A stretch of DNA of 64,000 bases from Desulfobacterium sp. (GCA_030145245.1 JAQYWC010000066.1:1-64000), one strand, 5' to 3'. Positions 18,467-28,161 are shown, numbered from the stretch's first letter. Program-made: numbers and translations. Notes: generated by a model from the letters alone, not told the origin.

Positions 18467-19544
18467 AAATCTCCACCAGGGTTGAGGCAGGAACGATCTT
18501 TATCCTGGACTTAAGCCTTGCCATTTCCGATTTAAGGGTTGCATAGGTAGCCTTGTAGGGGTGTCCGATACCAATGGCAGTGCCATGGCGCCTGGCCACC
18601 CTGACCAGCTGCTCAAGCTGCTTTTTGATATAAGCGGGTTCCTGGATATTGTCCAGGAACACATCCCGCTGGGCAAAGGGAATTTGAAACAGCCGTGCCG
18701 ATTGCTTGCACAGGGAATTTTTCGAGGTCATGCTGTCGATGAAAAAAAGATCCCTCTGCTTTAACACGGTGAAGATCTGGTTCATCTGGGGAGAAAGGGA
18801 GGTGATCCTCGAGCCCATGTGGTTGTTCACCCCACGGACATGGGGGATGGCGCTAAGATCCTTCCTGAGCTGCTCAAGGAGTTCGTCCGGAGTCATGGTG
18901 GAAAGAAGAGCGCCGGGCCCAGGATTGACCTTGGGATACTCCATGGGCTCCATGGGCAGGTGAAGCATGATCTCGACTCCCCTTCCATGGAGGGACGCGG
19001 CGATTGCCTTTGCATGGGGCGCTCCAGGCAGGATGGACAGGGTTATGTTCCTGTCCAGGTCTGCCAGGGCCGAGGAGATTTTCTTGTCAAACCCGATGTC
19101 GTCAATGATGATGGCCACCCTGGGCGTCAAGTCCTTGACAACGGTTTTGGGCTTTCTCTCGGGTACGGCATGGTGAGCCGTGTCGTCAAACACCTCAAAT
19201 ACCGGGCGCTGAGCCGGATGGGTCACGGCCTCGGGTTTTTTCGAGATCCGCTTCTTGACAGCCACCTGGCTTGTTTCAGAGATCTCCGGGGCAACCGGCC
19301 GGGTAACGGCGACCTTATTCCCGGAATTGTCCCTGCCGAAAAAATGATCGACCCCCATGACAGTCACCACCACCACACCCACAAGAATCGCGATTCCTGT
19401 GGCGATTTTTTTCAACTCATTGGTGATGGATGTCTTCTTCTTCGGGCGCGCCTTTTTTATCTTTTTTGTCTTTTTTGTCGACCGTTTTACAGTTTTCTTT
19501 GCTGTCTTGGCCGTCTTGGCCGTCTGCTTTTTTTTTGCTGCCAT
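18456..19544 (-). CDS. Divergent polysaccharide deacetylase family protein
   Basis: This 362-residue membrane-anchored periplasmic protein belongs to the divergent polysaccharide deacetylase (DUF610) family. The first 40 residues are extremely Lys/Thr/Ala-rich, followed by a membrane anchor at about 50-68. The catalytic-type domain has RVAIIIDDIGFD, HLPMEP, GVNNHMGSRIT, FFIDSMTS and GIGHPY. The family is commonly linked to envC-like and ctpA genes, exactly the upstream neighbours here. The substrate is not known for the family. Confidence 0.88.
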   Translation of the reverse strand: MAAKKKQTAKTAKTAKKTVKRSTKKTKKIKKARPKKKTSITNELKKIATGIAILVGVVVVTVMGVDHFFGRDNSGNKVAVTRPVAPEISETSQVAVKKRISKKPEAVTHPAQRPVFEVFDDTAHHAVPERKPKTVVKDLTPRVAIIIDDIGFDKKISSALADLDRNITLSILPGAPHAKAIAASLHGRGVEIMLHLPMEPMEYPKVNPGPGALLSTMTPDELLEQLRKDLSAIPHVRGVNNHMGSRITSLSPQMNQIFTVLKQRDLFFIDSMTSKNSLCKQSARLFQIPFAQRDVFLDNIQEPAYIKKQLEQLVRVARRHGTAIGIGHPYKATYATLKSEMARLKSRIKIVPASTLVEISKG

Positions 19545-19555
19545 CCCGTACCGAA

Positions 19556-20902
19556 TTAACCTTTGTTCAAACCGTTAAAAATGCCATAGCTTACCAGAAT
19601 ATCCAGGGCCCGCTGCACCTGGGAGTCATGCTTGAGTCTGTCAAGGCTGATCAGTCCGTGACCCGTGACTTTCTTCTCATCTTCCTTCTTTTCCCCTGGT
19701 TTCTTGCTTTCCGGTTCCAGGTGATTTTTCAGATCCTTCTCCCTGAGCATCCTGTCAAAGGCGGAATCGGTGTGTTTTTCCTTCTTATCCTCAATGAGCG
19801 CGAACTCAACTTCGATATCAGGCTTGATGCCTTCGGCCTGGATAGAGCGGCCGTTGGGGGTGTAGTACCTGGCAATGGTATACTTGAGGCCAAAACCCTC
19901 CTTCAGGGGTTTGACGCTCTGGACAGACCCCTTGCCAAAAGAGGTGGTGCCGAGGATCAGGGCCCTCTTCTGATCCTGGAGCGCCCCTGCAACGATCTCA
20001 GATGCACTGGCGCTTCCCCCGTTTATCAGGACCACGATGGGATAATCCCTGGACGTGGTGTCGGGATGGGCCTCGAACACCTCAGTGTGCTGTTCGAGCC
20101 TCCCTTTGATCGATACGATGGTTCCCTGGTCCAGGAAGATATCAGACACTTCGCTTGCCTGGTTTAAGAGCCCTCCGGGGTTGTTCCTCAGATCCATGAT
20201 CAATCCCTTGAGAGGAACGTCTCCCGATTCCAGCTCATCAAGGGCCTTTATCACGTCATCTGCCGTGTTGGCCCGGAAGTTGGTGACCCAGACATAGCCA
20301 TACCCGGGTTGAAGACTGGTACTCCTGACGCTCTCCATGGGAATGATGTCCCGTTTCAGGGTGTACTCAATGGGTTCGGGCGCCCCCTCCCTTACCACGG
20401 TCAGCACCACCTCATCCCCCCTGGGACCCCTCATCTTCTTCACGCTCTCCCACAAGGCCATATCCCGGGTGCTGGAGCCGTCTATGCTCACGATCACGTC
20501 CCCTGCCATGATACCCGCCCGGTAGGCCGGGGTTCCTTCAATGGGAGAGATGACGGTAAGAATCCCGTCCTTCATGGTGATGACAATGCCAATGCCGCCA
20601 AACTCTCCCTTGGTGTCATCCTGGAGTTCGTCAAAAGCCTCCGGCGGCATAAAGGTGGAGTGGGGATCAAGGCTTGAGACCATTCCCTTGATGGCGCTCT
20701 GGATCAGTTTCTCGCTGTCCACCTCGTCCACGTAGTTGGCCTCGATCTCTTCCAGCACATCGGAAAAGAGCTTGAGTGATTTATATGTGATTTCGTCCCC
20801 TGCGATGGTGCAGCTGTAGAAACCGGCTCCCACTGTCAGCATGAGGGCAGCTACAATCGCAGGCAGCCATAACCTGGTTATTTTTCCCAGTCGTTTTCCC
20901 AT
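19556..20902 (-). CDS. C-terminal processing peptidase, S41 family (CtpA-type)
   Basis: This 448-residue periplasmic serine protease has an N-terminal signal/anchor, a PDZ domain at about 90-175 (GGIGIVITMKDGILTVISPIEG), and the S41 catalytic domain. The Ser/Lys dyad is visible in NGGSASASEIVAGAL and TTSFGKGSVQ. Such proteases trim envelope proteins and peptidoglycan hydrolases. It follows the EnvC-like gene by 1 bp in the ftsEX cluster. The C-terminal 80 residues are charged and carry no recognised domain. Confidence 0.93.
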   Translation of the reverse strand: MGKRLGKITRLWLPAIVAALMLTVGAGFYSCTIAGDEITYKSLKLFSDVLEEIEANYVDEVDSEKLIQSAIKGMVSSLDPHSTFMPPEAFDELQDDTKGEFGGIGIVITMKDGILTVISPIEGTPAYRAGIMAGDVIVSIDGSSTRDMALWESVKKMRGPRGDEVVLTVVREGAPEPIEYTLKRDIIPMESVRSTSLQPGYGYVWVTNFRANTADDVIKALDELESGDVPLKGLIMDLRNNPGGLLNQASEVSDIFLDQGTIVSIKGRLEQHTEVFEAHPDTTSRDYPIVVLINGGSASASEIVAGALQDQKRALILGTTSFGKGSVQSVKPLKEGFGLKYTIARYYTPNGRSIQAEGIKPDIEVEFALIEDKKEKHTDSAFDRMLREKDLKNHLEPESKKPGEKKEDEKKVTGHGLISLDRLKHDSQVQRALDILVSYGIFNGLNKG

Positions 20903-20903
20903 T

Positions 20904-22310
20904 TTACGCTCCTTTTTTGAGCCATTTCATTGGATCCACGGGTTTCCCATGGTGCCGAACCTCAAAATGAAGGCAGGGCCCCTTAATGGAACCGGTATCA
21001 CCTGCCAGTGCAATCACCTCGCTGGTATCGACCCGTTCTCCCTTTTTCTTGAAAAACTCCTCAACATGGGCATAGAGAGTGTAAAAGCTCTCACCATGGT
21101 TGATAATGATCAGGTTTCCGTACCCCTTGAGCCATTCGGCATAGAGCACCTCTCCCTTGAATACCGAGCGGACAGGCTCTCCCTTATCAACACTTATATC
21201 AATTCCTGTCTGAAATGTGAAGGAGGAGTAATTACTATTCTGGGAAGGGCCATACCTTGAGATGATCTTCCCCTGCACCGGCATCCTGAGACGCCCCAGG
21301 GAGCGGGAAAAGCCCTCCTGGTCGTCTGAGTCGACGGGCCCAAAGCTTGCTATCTTGTTTTCGAGTCCCTTGGCTGCAAGCTTCAGCGACGCCACAGCCG
21401 CAAGTCCCAGCTCCTTTTTCTTCCGTATCTCCTTCAGGATAGTGCTTCGCTTCCGGCTCTCCATTGTATTCACCCGCATCTGCTCCTTGAGGGTGGCGTC
21501 CAGCCGTTTCTTCTCGGCCTCCAGGGCCTCAAGATCCCGGGAAACGGTTGCCAGGCGTTTCATGTCGCCCATCTGTCGTTCCAGAAGCTCCAGGTCCGCA
21601 GCAAGGATCCTGCCAAGGGCGTTCTGCTGAATAAAGAAATCAAACATGGAATCCGGCATGGAGGCAAGCTCCATCCGTCCGACCATTTTCACCCTGTAAA
21701 GGGCGTTGAGCCTTGCCGCAACATAGCCTTTGTTTTTGTTGATGGTGGCAGCCAGGTTCCTCTTTTTCCGGCCCACATCCGCCACCCCCTCCCGAATGGT
21801 TTCCAGCTCCCCGGTCAAGGCCGAAATCCTGGCGCGCATCCGGTTCAACGTCAGCTCAATATCGTTGAGCCCCTCAATAATTGCCGTCTCTTTTTCGGTA
21901 AACTCCCGGACCTCGCTTTCCTGGTCCGCGATTCGCTTACGAATGACTTCAGCCTCCTTTACCGCGGCCGGAGGTGAAGGCTTTGTCCGGCCACGCTCCA
22001 GCTTCCATTCAATGTACCTGGACCGGTTCCTGACAAATCCGTGAACCTTTGCCGACCGTATCTCAAGCCACCCGCCCTCACCGTCCTGGTGGTCGATGAC
22101 ACTCACAACATCGCCCTTTTTCAAGATTCCGGCAACCTTTGAGTCATTGGAGGCCTGGGTCCTGATGTTGAGCTGCCAGGCTGTAACCACACCCTTGCCG
22201 CGCACCCCATCCTCCAGGGCCAGGGAAACACCTGTCCCAACAAGAACAAACAAACAGCCCAGGGAGATGCGGCCTAATATTTTATGAACTGCTTTAACGA
22301 AAGATAGCAT
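20904..22310 (-). CDS. EnvC-like protein with SH3, coiled coil and degenerate LytM domain
   Basis: This periplasmic protein of about 468 residues has a signal peptide, a bacterial SH3 domain (VTAWQLNIRTQASNDSKVAG), a long coiled coil (about 95-315) and a C-terminal M23/LytM domain. In the LytM domain the first zinc-ligand His is replaced (FQTGIDIS) and the HxH motif reads CLH, while TLYAH is retained. It is therefore probably not an active peptidase but an EnvC-type amidase activator, as fits its place after ftsEX. The start at 22310 gives a normal signal peptide and overlaps ftsX by 37 bp; a longer frame starts at 22355. Confidence 0.85.
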   Translation of the reverse strand: MLSFVKAVHKILGRISLGCLFVLVGTGVSLALEDGVRGKGVVTAWQLNIRTQASNDSKVAGILKKGDVVSVIDHQDGEGGWLEIRSAKVHGFVRNRSRYIEWKLERGRTKPSPPAAVKEAEVIRKRIADQESEVREFTEKETAIIEGLNDIELTLNRMRARISALTGELETIREGVADVGRKKRNLAATINKNKGYVAARLNALYRVKMVGRMELASMPDSMFDFFIQQNALGRILAADLELLERQMGDMKRLATVSRDLEALEAEKKRLDATLKEQMRVNTMESRKRSTILKEIRKKKELGLAAVASLKLAAKGLENKIASFGPVDSDDQEGFSRSLGRLRMPVQGKIISRYGPSQNSNYSSFTFQTGIDISVDKGEPVRSVFKGEVLYAEWLKGYGNLIIINHGESFYTLYAHVEEFFKKKGERVDTSEVIALAGDTGSIKGPCLHFEVRHHGKPVDPMKWLKKGA

Positions 22311-23167
22311 CCAAGCCAACCTAAAAATGCACTGCCAAAAATGATGATCACCCAATATTTAACAGACAAAAATTGTATGTCAAAGAGCATATAAGAAGCA
22401 GCGCTCTCCTGAAGATTCAAAGAGATGACCAAAAAGATTATAAGAAGAATCGACAATCCCACAATTCCACCCAGGGTTCCCTGGATAAGCCCCTGGATAT
22501 AGAAAGGGGTGATGATGAACCTGTCCGTGGCCCCCACAAGGCGCATGATCTCCACCTCCTGCCGCCTGGAGTAGAGGGCCAGGCGCACGGTGTTTGCCGT
22601 GATAAAAAGGGCGATCAGAAAAAAAAGACTGCTCATGGCATAGCCGGTGACCCTGAAGAGGTTAAACAGGGAGAGGAATCGCCCGAGCCACTGCTGGCCG
22701 TACTCCACATCCGTAACCTGGGGCAGCTGTTCAACGGTCTTTGCAAACGCCGTAATCTCATCCCATTCCAGGCCTGTGCGTTTCATCCGTATCTCCAGGA
22801 CATGGGGAAGGGGGTTCTCCTCCAGGGTTTCCAGAAAGGCGCTCCTGTTCTTCATCTCCTGTTTGAGCAGTGCCAGCCCCTCCTCCTTTGGAATGAAACG
22901 AATCTCGCCTGCCTCAGCCATGGCCTGAATTTTAGCGGTGAGCTTGGGCAGCATGGAAGGGGTAAAGCTCTCACCAAGGTAGGCCACGAGCCTGAATCCC
23001 TGGTTCCAGGAATCGATCACCCGGCTTGTGTTTTCAAAAAAAAGGACAAAGGTGGAAACCACAAGGATGGACAGGGCAATGGTAACAATGGTGATAACGT
23101 TCAGGAACCGGTTGGACAGGATATCTAAAACAGCTCGCTTAAAGTAGTGAAACATGGTCCCCCGCAT
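22274..23167 (-). CDS. ftsX: Cell division protein FtsX (ABC permease)
   Basis: FtsX is the membrane part of the FtsEX complex that couples division to peptidoglycan hydrolysis. The 297-residue protein has an N-terminal membrane segment (about 22-45), an extracytoplasmic domain, and three C-terminal membrane segments (about 170-195, 225-250, 268-288). The family motif ALYSRRQEVEIMRLVGATDRFI is present between them. It begins 2 bp after ftsE. Confidence 0.95.
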   Translation of the reverse strand: MRGTMFHYFKRAVLDILSNRFLNVITIVTIALSILVVSTFVLFFENTSRVIDSWNQGFRLVAYLGESFTPSMLPKLTAKIQAMAEAGEIRFIPKEEGLALLKQEMKNRSAFLETLEENPLPHVLEIRMKRTGLEWDEITAFAKTVEQLPQVTDVEYGQQWLGRFLSLFNLFRVTGYAMSSLFFLIALFITANTVRLALYSRRQEVEIMRLVGATDRFIITPFYIQGLIQGTLGGIVGLSILLIIFLVISLNLQESAASYMLFDIQFLSVKYWVIIIFGSAFLGWLGCYLSLKQFIKY

Positions 23168-23169
23168 TT

Positions 23170-23856
23170 TTAAAGCATTGTGGCAGTTCCCACCAAAGTT
23201 CCGTCAGCCAGTGAGATGCTCCGAGCCCTGACCGTGCTGCTGATCAGTTGCATGTTGTGGCTTACGATGAGAACGGTTGCCCCCTTGTCATGGTACTGCA
23301 TGAGAAAATCGAGAACCGACTGGGCCGACTCGCTGTCCAGGCTTCCTGTGGGTTCATCCGCCAGGATGATCTTCGGGTTCCCGACAACGGCCCTTGCCAC
23401 GGCCACCCTCTGCTGTTCGCCGCCTGAGAGGGAGGGAGGAAAGGCATTGACCTTGTCCGCCATTCCCGTGGTCTCGAGCACCTGCATAACCCGTCTTCTG
23501 ATCATGGCGGACCTTTCCCCGGCAGCCTCCAGAACCAATGCCACGTTGCCGTAGACGGTCTTGTTTGGAATCAGCTTGAAATCCTGGAAGATCACACCGA
23601 TGTTCCGGCGCAGGTACGGAATCCTGGCGTGGGAGATCCTGTCAAGGTTCATGCCGTCCACAATGATCTGACCCTGGCTGGCCCGCTCCGCAAGATAGAT
23701 CATCTTCATCAGCGTGGACTTTCCAGCCCCTGAAGAGCCCGTGACAAAAATAAACTCCCCGGCATCCACATCAATGGTGATATCTTTGACGGCGTAGTGC
23801 TTGCCATAACGTTTGGATACGTTAAACAGTCTGATTATCGGATCTCGGGTCTCCAT
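23170..23856 (-). CDS. ftsE: Cell division ATP-binding protein FtsE
   Basis: This 228-residue ABC ATPase pairs with FtsX. It has Walker A (GSSGAGKST), the Q-loop (VIFQDFKL), the signature LSGGEQQRVAVARA, Walker B (IILADEPTGSLD) and the H-switch (IVSHN). The start at 23856 (METRDPIIRLFNV) is preferred because AAAGGATGAG precedes it; the open frame extends to 23925 with an atypical N-terminus. It is the first gene of the ftsE-ftsX-envC-ctpA-deacetylase group. Confidence 0.96.
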   Translation of the reverse strand: METRDPIIRLFNVSKRYGKHYAVKDITIDVDAGEFIFVTGSSGAGKSTLMKMIYLAERASQGQIIVDGMNLDRISHARIPYLRRNIGVIFQDFKLIPNKTVYGNVALVLEAAGERSAMIRRRVMQVLETTGMADKVNAFPPSLSGGEQQRVAVARAVVGNPKIILADEPTGSLDSESAQSVLDFLMQYHDKGATVLIVSHNMQLISSTVRARSISLADGTLVGTATML

Positions 23857-24001
23857 CTCATCCTTTGCATAGGTGTTGAGAAGCAGGTCAGGGGCAGCGC
23901 GCGCCCTGTCCCCACCCCATAACATAATTGACTCAGCCTGAATTTACTGGTATAAGCCCTTTGTTGTCAAGGAGTGCTGCAAAACAGTTTTCCTTACACA
24001 G

Positions 24002-24048
24002 AGCCTTCACTGAATCCCGCATGCCGGCTTCTTCCTTCAGTGAAGGCT
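24002..24048. repeat. 13-bp perfect inverted repeat upstream of ftsE
   Basis: AGCCTTCACTGAA at 24002-24014 is repeated as its reverse complement at 24036-24048, with a 21-base loop. It lacks a convincing T-run on the minus strand, so it may be an operator or leader structure for the ftsE operon rather than a terminator. Confidence 0.5.
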
Positions 24049-24079
24049 TTATAATCAAAACAGACGAATAAAATCAAAT

Positions 24080-24113
24080 AAAAAAAAGGGCAGGAGACTT
24101 TTGCCCCCTGCCC
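24080..24113 (-). terminator. Rho-independent terminator of dnaJ-queD
   Basis: On the minus strand GGGCAGG pairs with CCTGCCC (arms at 24107-24113 and 24088-24094) and is followed by a run of seven T. It lies 34 bp after the queD stop codon, in the right orientation. Confidence 0.85.
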
Positions 24114-24146
24114 TTATCGTGTCGTCGCCTGATCCAGGAGCCGGAT

Positions 24147-24536
24147 CTACTTCACTTCCGGCATGTAGGTGGCGCAGGCATTGGCCGATTCCCAGGCCGA
24201 AACCCTTGATACCCTGACCGGTTCGCCAAGCTTGTCCAGAAATGCCTGGAGCCTGTCGGCGATGTAGATGGCAATCTGCTCAGATGAGGGCTGAACATTG
24301 GAAAACGCCTCAAGCTCGTTAAGGTATTTATGATCAAGATCCTTCATGATCTCCCTCACACATCGCTTTATGTCCCCGAAATCCACCAGCACCCCTGCGG
24401 AATTGAGCTTCTCACCGGTGACATACACCTCGATATTCCAGTTATGACCGTGGAGGTTCTCGCACTTCTCTCCCACCATGGTCAATTTGTGGGCTGCTGC
24501 AAAATCGGTTTTGACCTTTAACTCAAACATTTCCAT
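24147..24536 (-). CDS. queD: 6-carboxytetrahydropterin synthase QueD
   Basis: QueD makes 6-carboxy-tetrahydropterin in queuosine precursor synthesis. The 129-residue protein has the zinc ligands H16, H29 and H31 (motif CENLHGHNW, with the catalytic Cys25), the DFGDIK motif, the LDHKYLN motif, and the C-terminal ESANACATY. Length and motifs are normal for the family. It follows dnaJ by 15 bp; no other que genes are nearby. Confidence 0.93.
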   Translation of the reverse strand: MEMFELKVKTDFAAAHKLTMVGEKCENLHGHNWNIEVYVTGEKLNSAGVLVDFGDIKRCVREIMKDLDHKYLNELEAFSNVQPSSEQIAIYIADRLQAFLDKLGEPVRVSRVSAWESANACATYMPEVK

Positions 24537-24551
24537 CCCCCTGCTACAAAG

Positions 24552-25652
24552 TTAAATACCCTTAAATAAATTTCTCAGCCTGTTGGATATTTTATTTGAG
24601 TCAAGCTTGTCAAACTCTTTGAGAAGTTTTTCCTGTTTTTTGGACAGCCGGCTCGGGGTCTTGATATCCACCTGGATGATCTGGTCGCCCCTGCGTCCGG
24701 ATCTGAGGGAGGCAATGCCCTGGCCCTTGAACTTGAACGTGGCACCATACTGGGTCCCCTTGGGAATGGTGAGGACCTTTTCGCTCTCCAGGGTCGGGAT
24801 GACAATATCGGCGCCAAGTGCCGCCTGGACAAAGGAGATATCCACCACACACAGGACGTCGTTGTTGCTGCGCTTGAACCGCTTGTGGGGTTTCACGTTT
24901 ATAAATACATAGAGATCACCGCTGGGACCGCCGGCGGCACTGGCCTCGCCCTCGGCCGTGAGCCTGAGCTTGGATCCTGTATCCACACCGGCCGGCACCT
25001 TAACAGATACCCGCTTGGAGATCTCCACCCTGCCGGCTCCCACACACTTGGGACAGGGATGGGGAATGGACTTGCCCTTTCCCCGGCAATAGGGGCAGGT
25101 GGTCTTTACCTTGAAAAAACCCTGGCTCTGGATGAACTGGCCGGTTCCCCGGCAATGGCTGCAGGTTTCAGGCTGGGTGCCCTCCTTGCATCCTGTGCCC
25201 TGGCACTCGTCACAGTTGTCAAGTTTCCGGACATCGATCTCTTTCTCAACCCCAAAGGCCGCTTCCATGAACTCAAGGTTCATGTCATAGCGAAGATCCG
25301 ATCCCCTCTGAACCCTTGAGCCCTGTCCGCCCCGGTTGCCGCCGAACCCAAAGAAATCCTCGAAAATATCTCCAAAACTTGAGAAAACATCATCGAAATT
25401 CCCGGCACCGGAATAACCGGAGTTGTCAAGTCCCTGGTGACCGTACTGGTCGTAGACCTGGCGCTTGCTGTCGTCGGAGAGGACCCCATAGGCCTCTGAG
25501 GCCTCCTTGAACATCTCCTCAGCTTCCTTGTTACCGGGATTCTTGTCCGGATGAAATTTGATGGCGAGTTTCCGGTATTTGGACTTCAGCTCATCCTTTG
25601 CAGCATCCCTTGAGACGCCAAGGATTTCATAGTAATCACGTTTTTCTGACAT
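24552..25652 (-). CDS. dnaJ: Chaperone DnaJ
   Basis: This Hsp40 co-chaperone of DnaK is 366 residues long. It has an N-terminal J domain with HPDKNPGN, a Gly/Phe-rich linker ([12 protein letters not shown]), and four CxxCxGxG zinc motifs ([32 protein letters not shown]). The usual beta-rich substrate domains complete it. No dnaK or grpE is adjacent. queD follows on the same transcript. Confidence 0.97.
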   Translation of the reverse strand: MSEKRDYYEILGVSRDAAKDELKSKYRKLAIKFHPDKNPGNKEAEEMFKEASEAYGVLSDDSKRQVYDQYGHQGLDNSGYSGAGNFDDVFSSFGDIFEDFFGFGGNRGGQGSRVQRGSDLRYDMNLEFMEAAFGVEKEIDVRKLDNCDECQGTGCKEGTQPETCSHCRGTGQFIQSQGFFKVKTTCPYCRGKGKSIPHPCPKCVGAGRVEISKRVSVKVPAGVDTGSKLRLTAEGEASAAGGPSGDLYVFINVKPHKRFKRSNNDVLCVVDISFVQAALGADIVIPTLESEKVLTIPKGTQYGATFKFKGQGIASLRSGRRGDQIIQVDIKTPSRLSKKQEKLLKEFDKLDSNKISNRLRNLFKGI

Positions 25653-25789
25653 ACAGTTCCTATGTGTAGATGCTGCCGTTAGCTGTTAAAGGCAACCCCT
25701 GTTATAAAGATTGAAAATTATATTATAGTATGTTACCCATACCTGCTTTACAAAATTATCTTAACTTAACGCACAAATTTGGGTTGTCA

Positions 25790-26503
25790 ATGATGAATAT
25801 GGAACTTGATTTCATTCGGGATATGTTTGACAGCATTGCCCCGAAATATGATTTTTTAAATCGTTTTTTAAGCCTGCGGCAGGATGTCCGCTGGAGAAGG
25901 GAGATGGTCAAGGCGGCCACGATTCCCAAAAAGGGAACGGTCCTGGATGTTGCCTGCGGAACCTGTGATGTGGCAATGGAGGTGAGGAGCCAGACCGGCA
26001 AATCCACCACCATCATCGGCACCGATTTTTCCCCGGGCATGCTCACCCTTGGCAAAAAAAAGCTCGACAAAAGCAAGCGCTTCCAATCCATCCGCCTTGC
26101 CTGCGGCAACGCCCTTGCCCTGCCCTTTAAACACGGGCTCTTTGATGCTGTTACCATTGCCTTTGGCATCCGGAACATCATGGACCGGGAAGGCGCTCTC
26201 AAGGCCTTCCACCAGGCACTGAAACCCGGGGGAAAGGTCGTTGTGCTGGAGCTTACCGCCCCTGAAAGAGGGCTCTTCAGAAAGCTCTACCTCTTCTACT
26301 TCAAACAGATCCTCCCCGGCATCGGAAGCCTCTTTTCAAAGAACGCAGGTGCCTACCACTATCTTCCCGCCTCTGTGCTGAAGTTTCCCTCCCCAACGGA
26401 ATTTGCCGGGATCATGGGGCGTTCCGGCTTCACAGATGTGCAATGGAAGCCCATGACCCTGGGAATCGTGACGCTCTTTGTGGGAACCAAAAAAACGTCT
26501 TAA
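25790..26503 (+). CDS. UbiE/MenG-type quinone methyltransferase
   Basis: This is a SAM-dependent C-methyltransferase of about 237 residues for menaquinone or ubiquinone synthesis; menaquinone is expected in a sulfate reducer. Typical motifs are FDSIAPKYDFLNRFLS, VLDVACGTCDVAM (SAM site), AFGIRNIMDR and LKPGGKVVVLELTAP. The exact start is uncertain: ATG codons at 25790, 25793 and 25799 are all possible, and the frame is open from 25730. It converges on the SH3-protein gene. Confidence 0.9.
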   Translation: MMNMELDFIRDMFDSIAPKYDFLNRFLSLRQDVRWRREMVKAATIPKKGTVLDVACGTCDVAMEVRSQTGKSTTIIGTDFSPGMLTLGKKKLDKSKRFQSIRLACGNALALPFKHGLFDAVTIAFGIRNIMDREGALKAFHQALKPGGKVVVLELTAPERGLFRKLYLFYFKQILPGIGSLFSKNAGAYHYLPASVLKFPSPTEFAGIMGRSGFTDVQWKPMTLGIVTLFVGTKKTS

Positions 26504-26512
26504 GCAAGGGGA

Positions 26513-27142
26513 TTACAACAGGGAGCTTCTCTTTTTCTTTTTTGCGCTCATCCCCAGGAAGATCCCTGCCACAAGCACACCGGCTCCGCTCAGGAACCAC
26601 TTGATGTCCTCGTTTCCAAGGCTCTTTTCAAGGGCGGCAATGTGCTCCTGCTGCTCCTTGAATCCCTTGGTGGCCTTCTCGTACTTCTTCTCAAGGCCCA
26701 GAAAGTCGGCAGACTCCTTTTTCAACAACGCATAGGATTTTTCAAGGTTCCGAAGTTTTGTCCGGGTACCGGAAAGCTCAGCGTTCTCGGTCTTCAACCG
26801 TTCCAGCAGATCGGACAACTCTGTGTTCTTCTTCCTGAGCCCGTCCACCAGAAGCACCACGGGCACCTCAGACGTCACAAAACGGGTCAGCACCCACCCC
26901 TCCCTGCCCTTGGCAGCCCGGACATGGGACCAGGCCTCGTTACTTTCTATTATCTCCAGGCTGTCGCCCGATTTAACCATGGTAACGATCTTGTGATCCA
27001 CCCCAGGACCGGTTCGCATGGTTATCTTCATCACGCCTTTGACATAAACCGTCTCAGCCAGTGCGCTCCCGGCAAACAGTATCAAAAAAGCCGCAACAAG
27101 GGCGGAAAGTTTCGCTATGGATTTCACCGTTGTTCTCCTCAT
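26513..27142 (-). CDS. SH3-domain and coiled-coil membrane protein
   Basis: This protein of about 209 residues has a signal peptide (ending near SALA), a bacterial SH3 domain (about 30-90, with MKITMRTGPGVDHKIV and GWVLTRFV), a coiled coil of about 75 residues and a C-terminal membrane segment followed by KKKKR. The layout matches the TIGR04211-type SH3 domain proteins of proteobacteria (E. coli YgiM). It probably acts at the cell envelope; the precise role is unknown. The start at 27142 is chosen because it places the signal peptide correctly. Confidence 0.85.
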   Translation of the reverse strand: MRRTTVKSIAKLSALVAAFLILFAGSALAETVYVKGVMKITMRTGPGVDHKIVTMVKSGDSLEIIESNEAWSHVRAAKGREGWVLTRFVTSEVPVVLLVDGLRKKNTELSDLLERLKTENAELSGTRTKLRNLEKSYALLKKESADFLGLEKKYEKATKGFKEQQEHIAALEKSLGNEDIKWFLSGAGVLVAGIFLGMSAKKKKRSSLL

Positions 27143-27220
27143 TTTGTTACAGATATCTCCCCTTCCGGGAGGCTGACACCCTTCATTAGCATTGCCAGGA
27201 AAATTGATCAATACAAATAC

Positions 27221-27272
27221 CAAAATAAAAAACCGGAATAAAAACAGAGTTCACCCTGTCTTCATCCCGGTT
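27221..27272 (-). terminator. Rho-independent terminator after the PEP-CTERM gene
   Basis: On the minus strand the arm AACCGGGATGAAGACAG pairs with CTGTTTTTATTCCGGTT, using a few G-T pairs, and is followed by TTTTTTATTTT. It lies about 22 bp after the stop codon of the gene ending at 27295. Confidence 0.8.
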
Positions 27273-27294
27273 CATTTGTTTAATCGGCTTAACT

Positions 27295-28083
27295 TTATGC
27301 CGCAGTTTTTTTTCTGACGCCCATCAATCCCACCAGACCTGAACCCAGCAGCCAGACGGCAGCCGGCACCGGAACGGAGGAAGTGCCGTTCAAGGCTTCA
27401 ACATAGTTGACTTCAGTGCTGAAATTGCCGAACATACCTGCGCTATCATCAGTGGCCGTTCGGATACGAAGATAAGCAATATCGTCAAGGTTAGCCGCGT
27501 TGCCATCCAGATCAATAGCCCAGTCAATATCCATAAAATCGCCACCAACGGCCACGTCGGCATAACCAGTAACACCCTTCGACCAGTTTCCGTTGTATGG
27601 GTAACCAACACTCAGGGCATTCGTACGGGGATCACCAACCAGATCGTAGTTGCTGGGTTTAAGCAGGTAAAAGGTTTCATCTTGCCAACCGTCCGTTATA
27701 GCGCCTGTTCCTGATGATTCCATGGCAACTTCAACATAACCGGGTTCATACCAGCTTGACATAGGATTTCCCATAATTTTCAAATCATTGCCGCTGCCAT
27801 TGGCAATGGATGTGGAAAAACCGAGCATCAAGCCCACTGGACGATCATTGGTGCCCTGAGCTGCATTATCGGAATACCACCCAAGACTTACCCCATCCGT
27901 TTGATTTAATGCATTCGTAGGATCGGCCCAGGTCCCCCCATGGGTCTGAATCCCCTGTTCATAATAACAGAGAACATCGGCATAGATGGATGTGACGGTA
28001 GATGCCTCAACAGACCTTAACATCAAGCTTGACATCCCGAATGTAACCATGACCATTAAAAAAGTACAAAAACGTTTCATCAT
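27295..28083 (-). CDS. PEP-CTERM-type surface protein
   Basis: This 262-residue exported protein has a signal peptide (ending near VEAS) and a C-terminal sorting signal VPVPAAVWLLGSGLVGL followed by MGVRKK. That matches the PEP-CTERM/exosortase pattern: a Pro-containing motif, one membrane segment and a basic tail. The body is rich in Asn, Gly and Asp and has no recognised domain. It would be processed by an exosortase encoded elsewhere. It lies downstream of the DUF4465 gene, separated by 78 AT-rich bases, and probably shares its transcript. Confidence 0.85.
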   Translation of the reverse strand: MMKRFCTFLMVMVTFGMSSLMLRSVEASTVTSIYADVLCYYEQGIQTHGGTWADPTNALNQTDGVSLGWYSDNAAQGTNDRPVGLMLGFSTSIANGSGNDLKIMGNPMSSWYEPGYVEVAMESSGTGAITDGWQDETFYLLKPSNYDLVGDPRTNALSVGYPYNGNWSKGVTGYADVAVGGDFMDIDWAIDLDGNAANLDDIAYLRIRTATDDSAGMFGNFSTEVNYVEALNGTSSVPVPAAVWLLGSGLVGLMGVRKKTAA

Positions 28084-28161
28084 TATTTACCTTTTATCCT
28101 TAGTTAATTTTATATCCGAATTATTAATCATAAATCTTTTACATTCTGCCAAAATTAATTG

